DNA from: JAFGRR01 sp964563855
GTDB taxonomy: Bacteria; Planctomycetota; Phycisphaerae; UBA1845; Fen-1342
Direction of reading: 5' to 3'
NCBI GenBank assembly: GCA_964563855.1
Contig: CAZLYU010000041.1
Span: forward strand, 1 to 32,022
DNA length: 32,022 nucleotides
This document shows, in pieces, positions 31,418-32,022 of the stretch (the first letter of the stretch is position 1; every line of letters begins with the position of its first letter). Below the pieces are notes generated by a model. It was given only the letters and a program-made list of their open reading frames with translations, was not told where the DNA came from and ran no database searches. The position numbers and the translations under genes were made by a program.

Positions 31418-32022
31418 GCCGCAGCTCGACCCGTTCAGTGCGTACACCAATCTCGAACTCGCTGACGGCTCGGTCGGTTATTGGTCATTGGCGGCGCTCG
31501 AGCGGGCGGGTCTGGGCCCGATGGCCAAGCTGCCGTATTCCATTCGCATCCTCCTCGAAGCCGTCTTGCGCAACGTCGACGACCGCGCCGTCGAGCGCAA
31601 GCACGTCGAAGCGCTCGCCAATTGGTCGCCCACCAGCGTCAAAGACCAGGAAATCCCTTTCAAGTGCGCCCGCGTCGTGTTGCAAGACTTCACCGGCGTC
31701 CCCGCACTCGTCGACCTCGCGGCCATGCGCTCCGCCATGCAGCGACTCGGCGGCGACCCCGCGAAGATCAACCCGGTCATTCCGGCCGATCTCGTCATCG
31801 ATCACTCGGTGCAGGTCGACCACTTCGGGTCACAGAACGCGCTCGCACTAAACGCCAAGATCGAGTTCGAGCGCAACCGCGAGCGTTACGAGTTTCTGCG
31901 CTGGGGTCAGAAAGCGTTCGACAACTTCCGCGTCGTCCCGCCCGCCACCGGCATCGTCCACCAAGTCAACCTCGAGTACCTCGCCACCGCGGTCGTGCGC
32001 CGCACCGACGCCGCCGGCCGCG
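31418..32022 (+). CDS. acnA: Aconitate hydratase A (5' part)
   Basis: An iron-sulfur enzyme of the citric acid cycle converting citrate to isocitrate. Only the first 201 residues are in the window (the family is about 890). The N terminus matches the AcnA/IRP1 type: LPYSIRILLEAVLRN, ARVVLQDFTGVPALVDLAAM, LVIDHSVQVD, ERNRERYEFLRWGQKAF, and VVPPATGIVHQVNLEYL. The cluster-binding Cys residues lie beyond the window. ATG 31418 has GGGAGA 7 nt upstream. Nothing upstream appears to be cotranscribed. Confidence 0.96.

Overview
The window looks like a chromosomal stretch of a high-GC Gram-negative bacterium, most likely a member of the Planctomycetota (perhaps Phycisphaerae-like). Supporting signs are a very large secreted protein ending in a dockerin-type EF-hand pair, a PEP-CTERM sorted protein, outer-membrane biogenesis genes (BamD-like and LptE-like), several secreted or lipid-anchored proteins without clear relatives, and rpsL-rpsG standing alone instead of inside a full str operon. 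The taxonomic call is inference from gene content; no rRNA gene is present. I found no tRNA, rRNA, CRISPR array, transposase or phage gene.

Layout. 1-758: 5' part of a xylulokinase gene (minus) running into a poly-C tract that is probably a sequencing artefact. 869-1702: panB (pantothenate). 1915-3594: a receiver-GGDEF-HD-GYP signalling protein whose HD-GYP metal site is degraded. 3580-4476: putative lipoprotein. 4661-5809: DAHP synthase (aromatic amino acids). 5825-7156: two-lobed helical secreted protein. 7280-8062: purQ. 8066-11636 (minus): a likely envelope operon bamD-like, lptE-like, ftsH. 11861-13684: SppA-type signal peptide peptidase, divergent from that operon, ending in a clear terminator. 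13893-15539: pseudo-receiver/GAF/HD-GYP protein with an intact active site.

15540-15902 holds no gene. It contains an assembly gap, homopolymer-rich low-quality bases, and a corrupted second copy of the end of the next gene. 15903-20273 (minus) encodes a 1456-residue secreted protein with two tandem repeats of about 0.9 kb and a dockerin-like C terminus. Its upstream region (20274-20580) could form several hairpins, the last followed by a U-tract, which suggests a regulated leader.

20689-21501: PhyH-family dioxygenase. 21665-22577: rpsL-rpsG with promoter and terminator; S12 carries Arg at position 88 where streptomycin-sensitive bacteria carry Lys. 22718-23302: acidic lipoprotein. 23329-24174: SDR oxidoreductase. 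24300-26699: MrfA/YprA-like DEAD-box helicase with a four-Cys cluster. 26784-28686: sugar isomerase/epimerase-like protein, VOC protein and purN, all on the plus strand. 30382-28706 (minus): three overlapping genes for a small helical protein, a histidine phosphatase and an SDR. 30464-31099: PEP-CTERM protein. 31418-end: 5' part of aconitase acnA.

Most genes are housekeeping metabolism (purine, shikimate, pantothenate, TCA) and envelope quality control. The parts least explained by known families are the structured leader plus giant dockerin protein, the degenerate HD-GYP hybrid, and the overlapping phosphatase operon.
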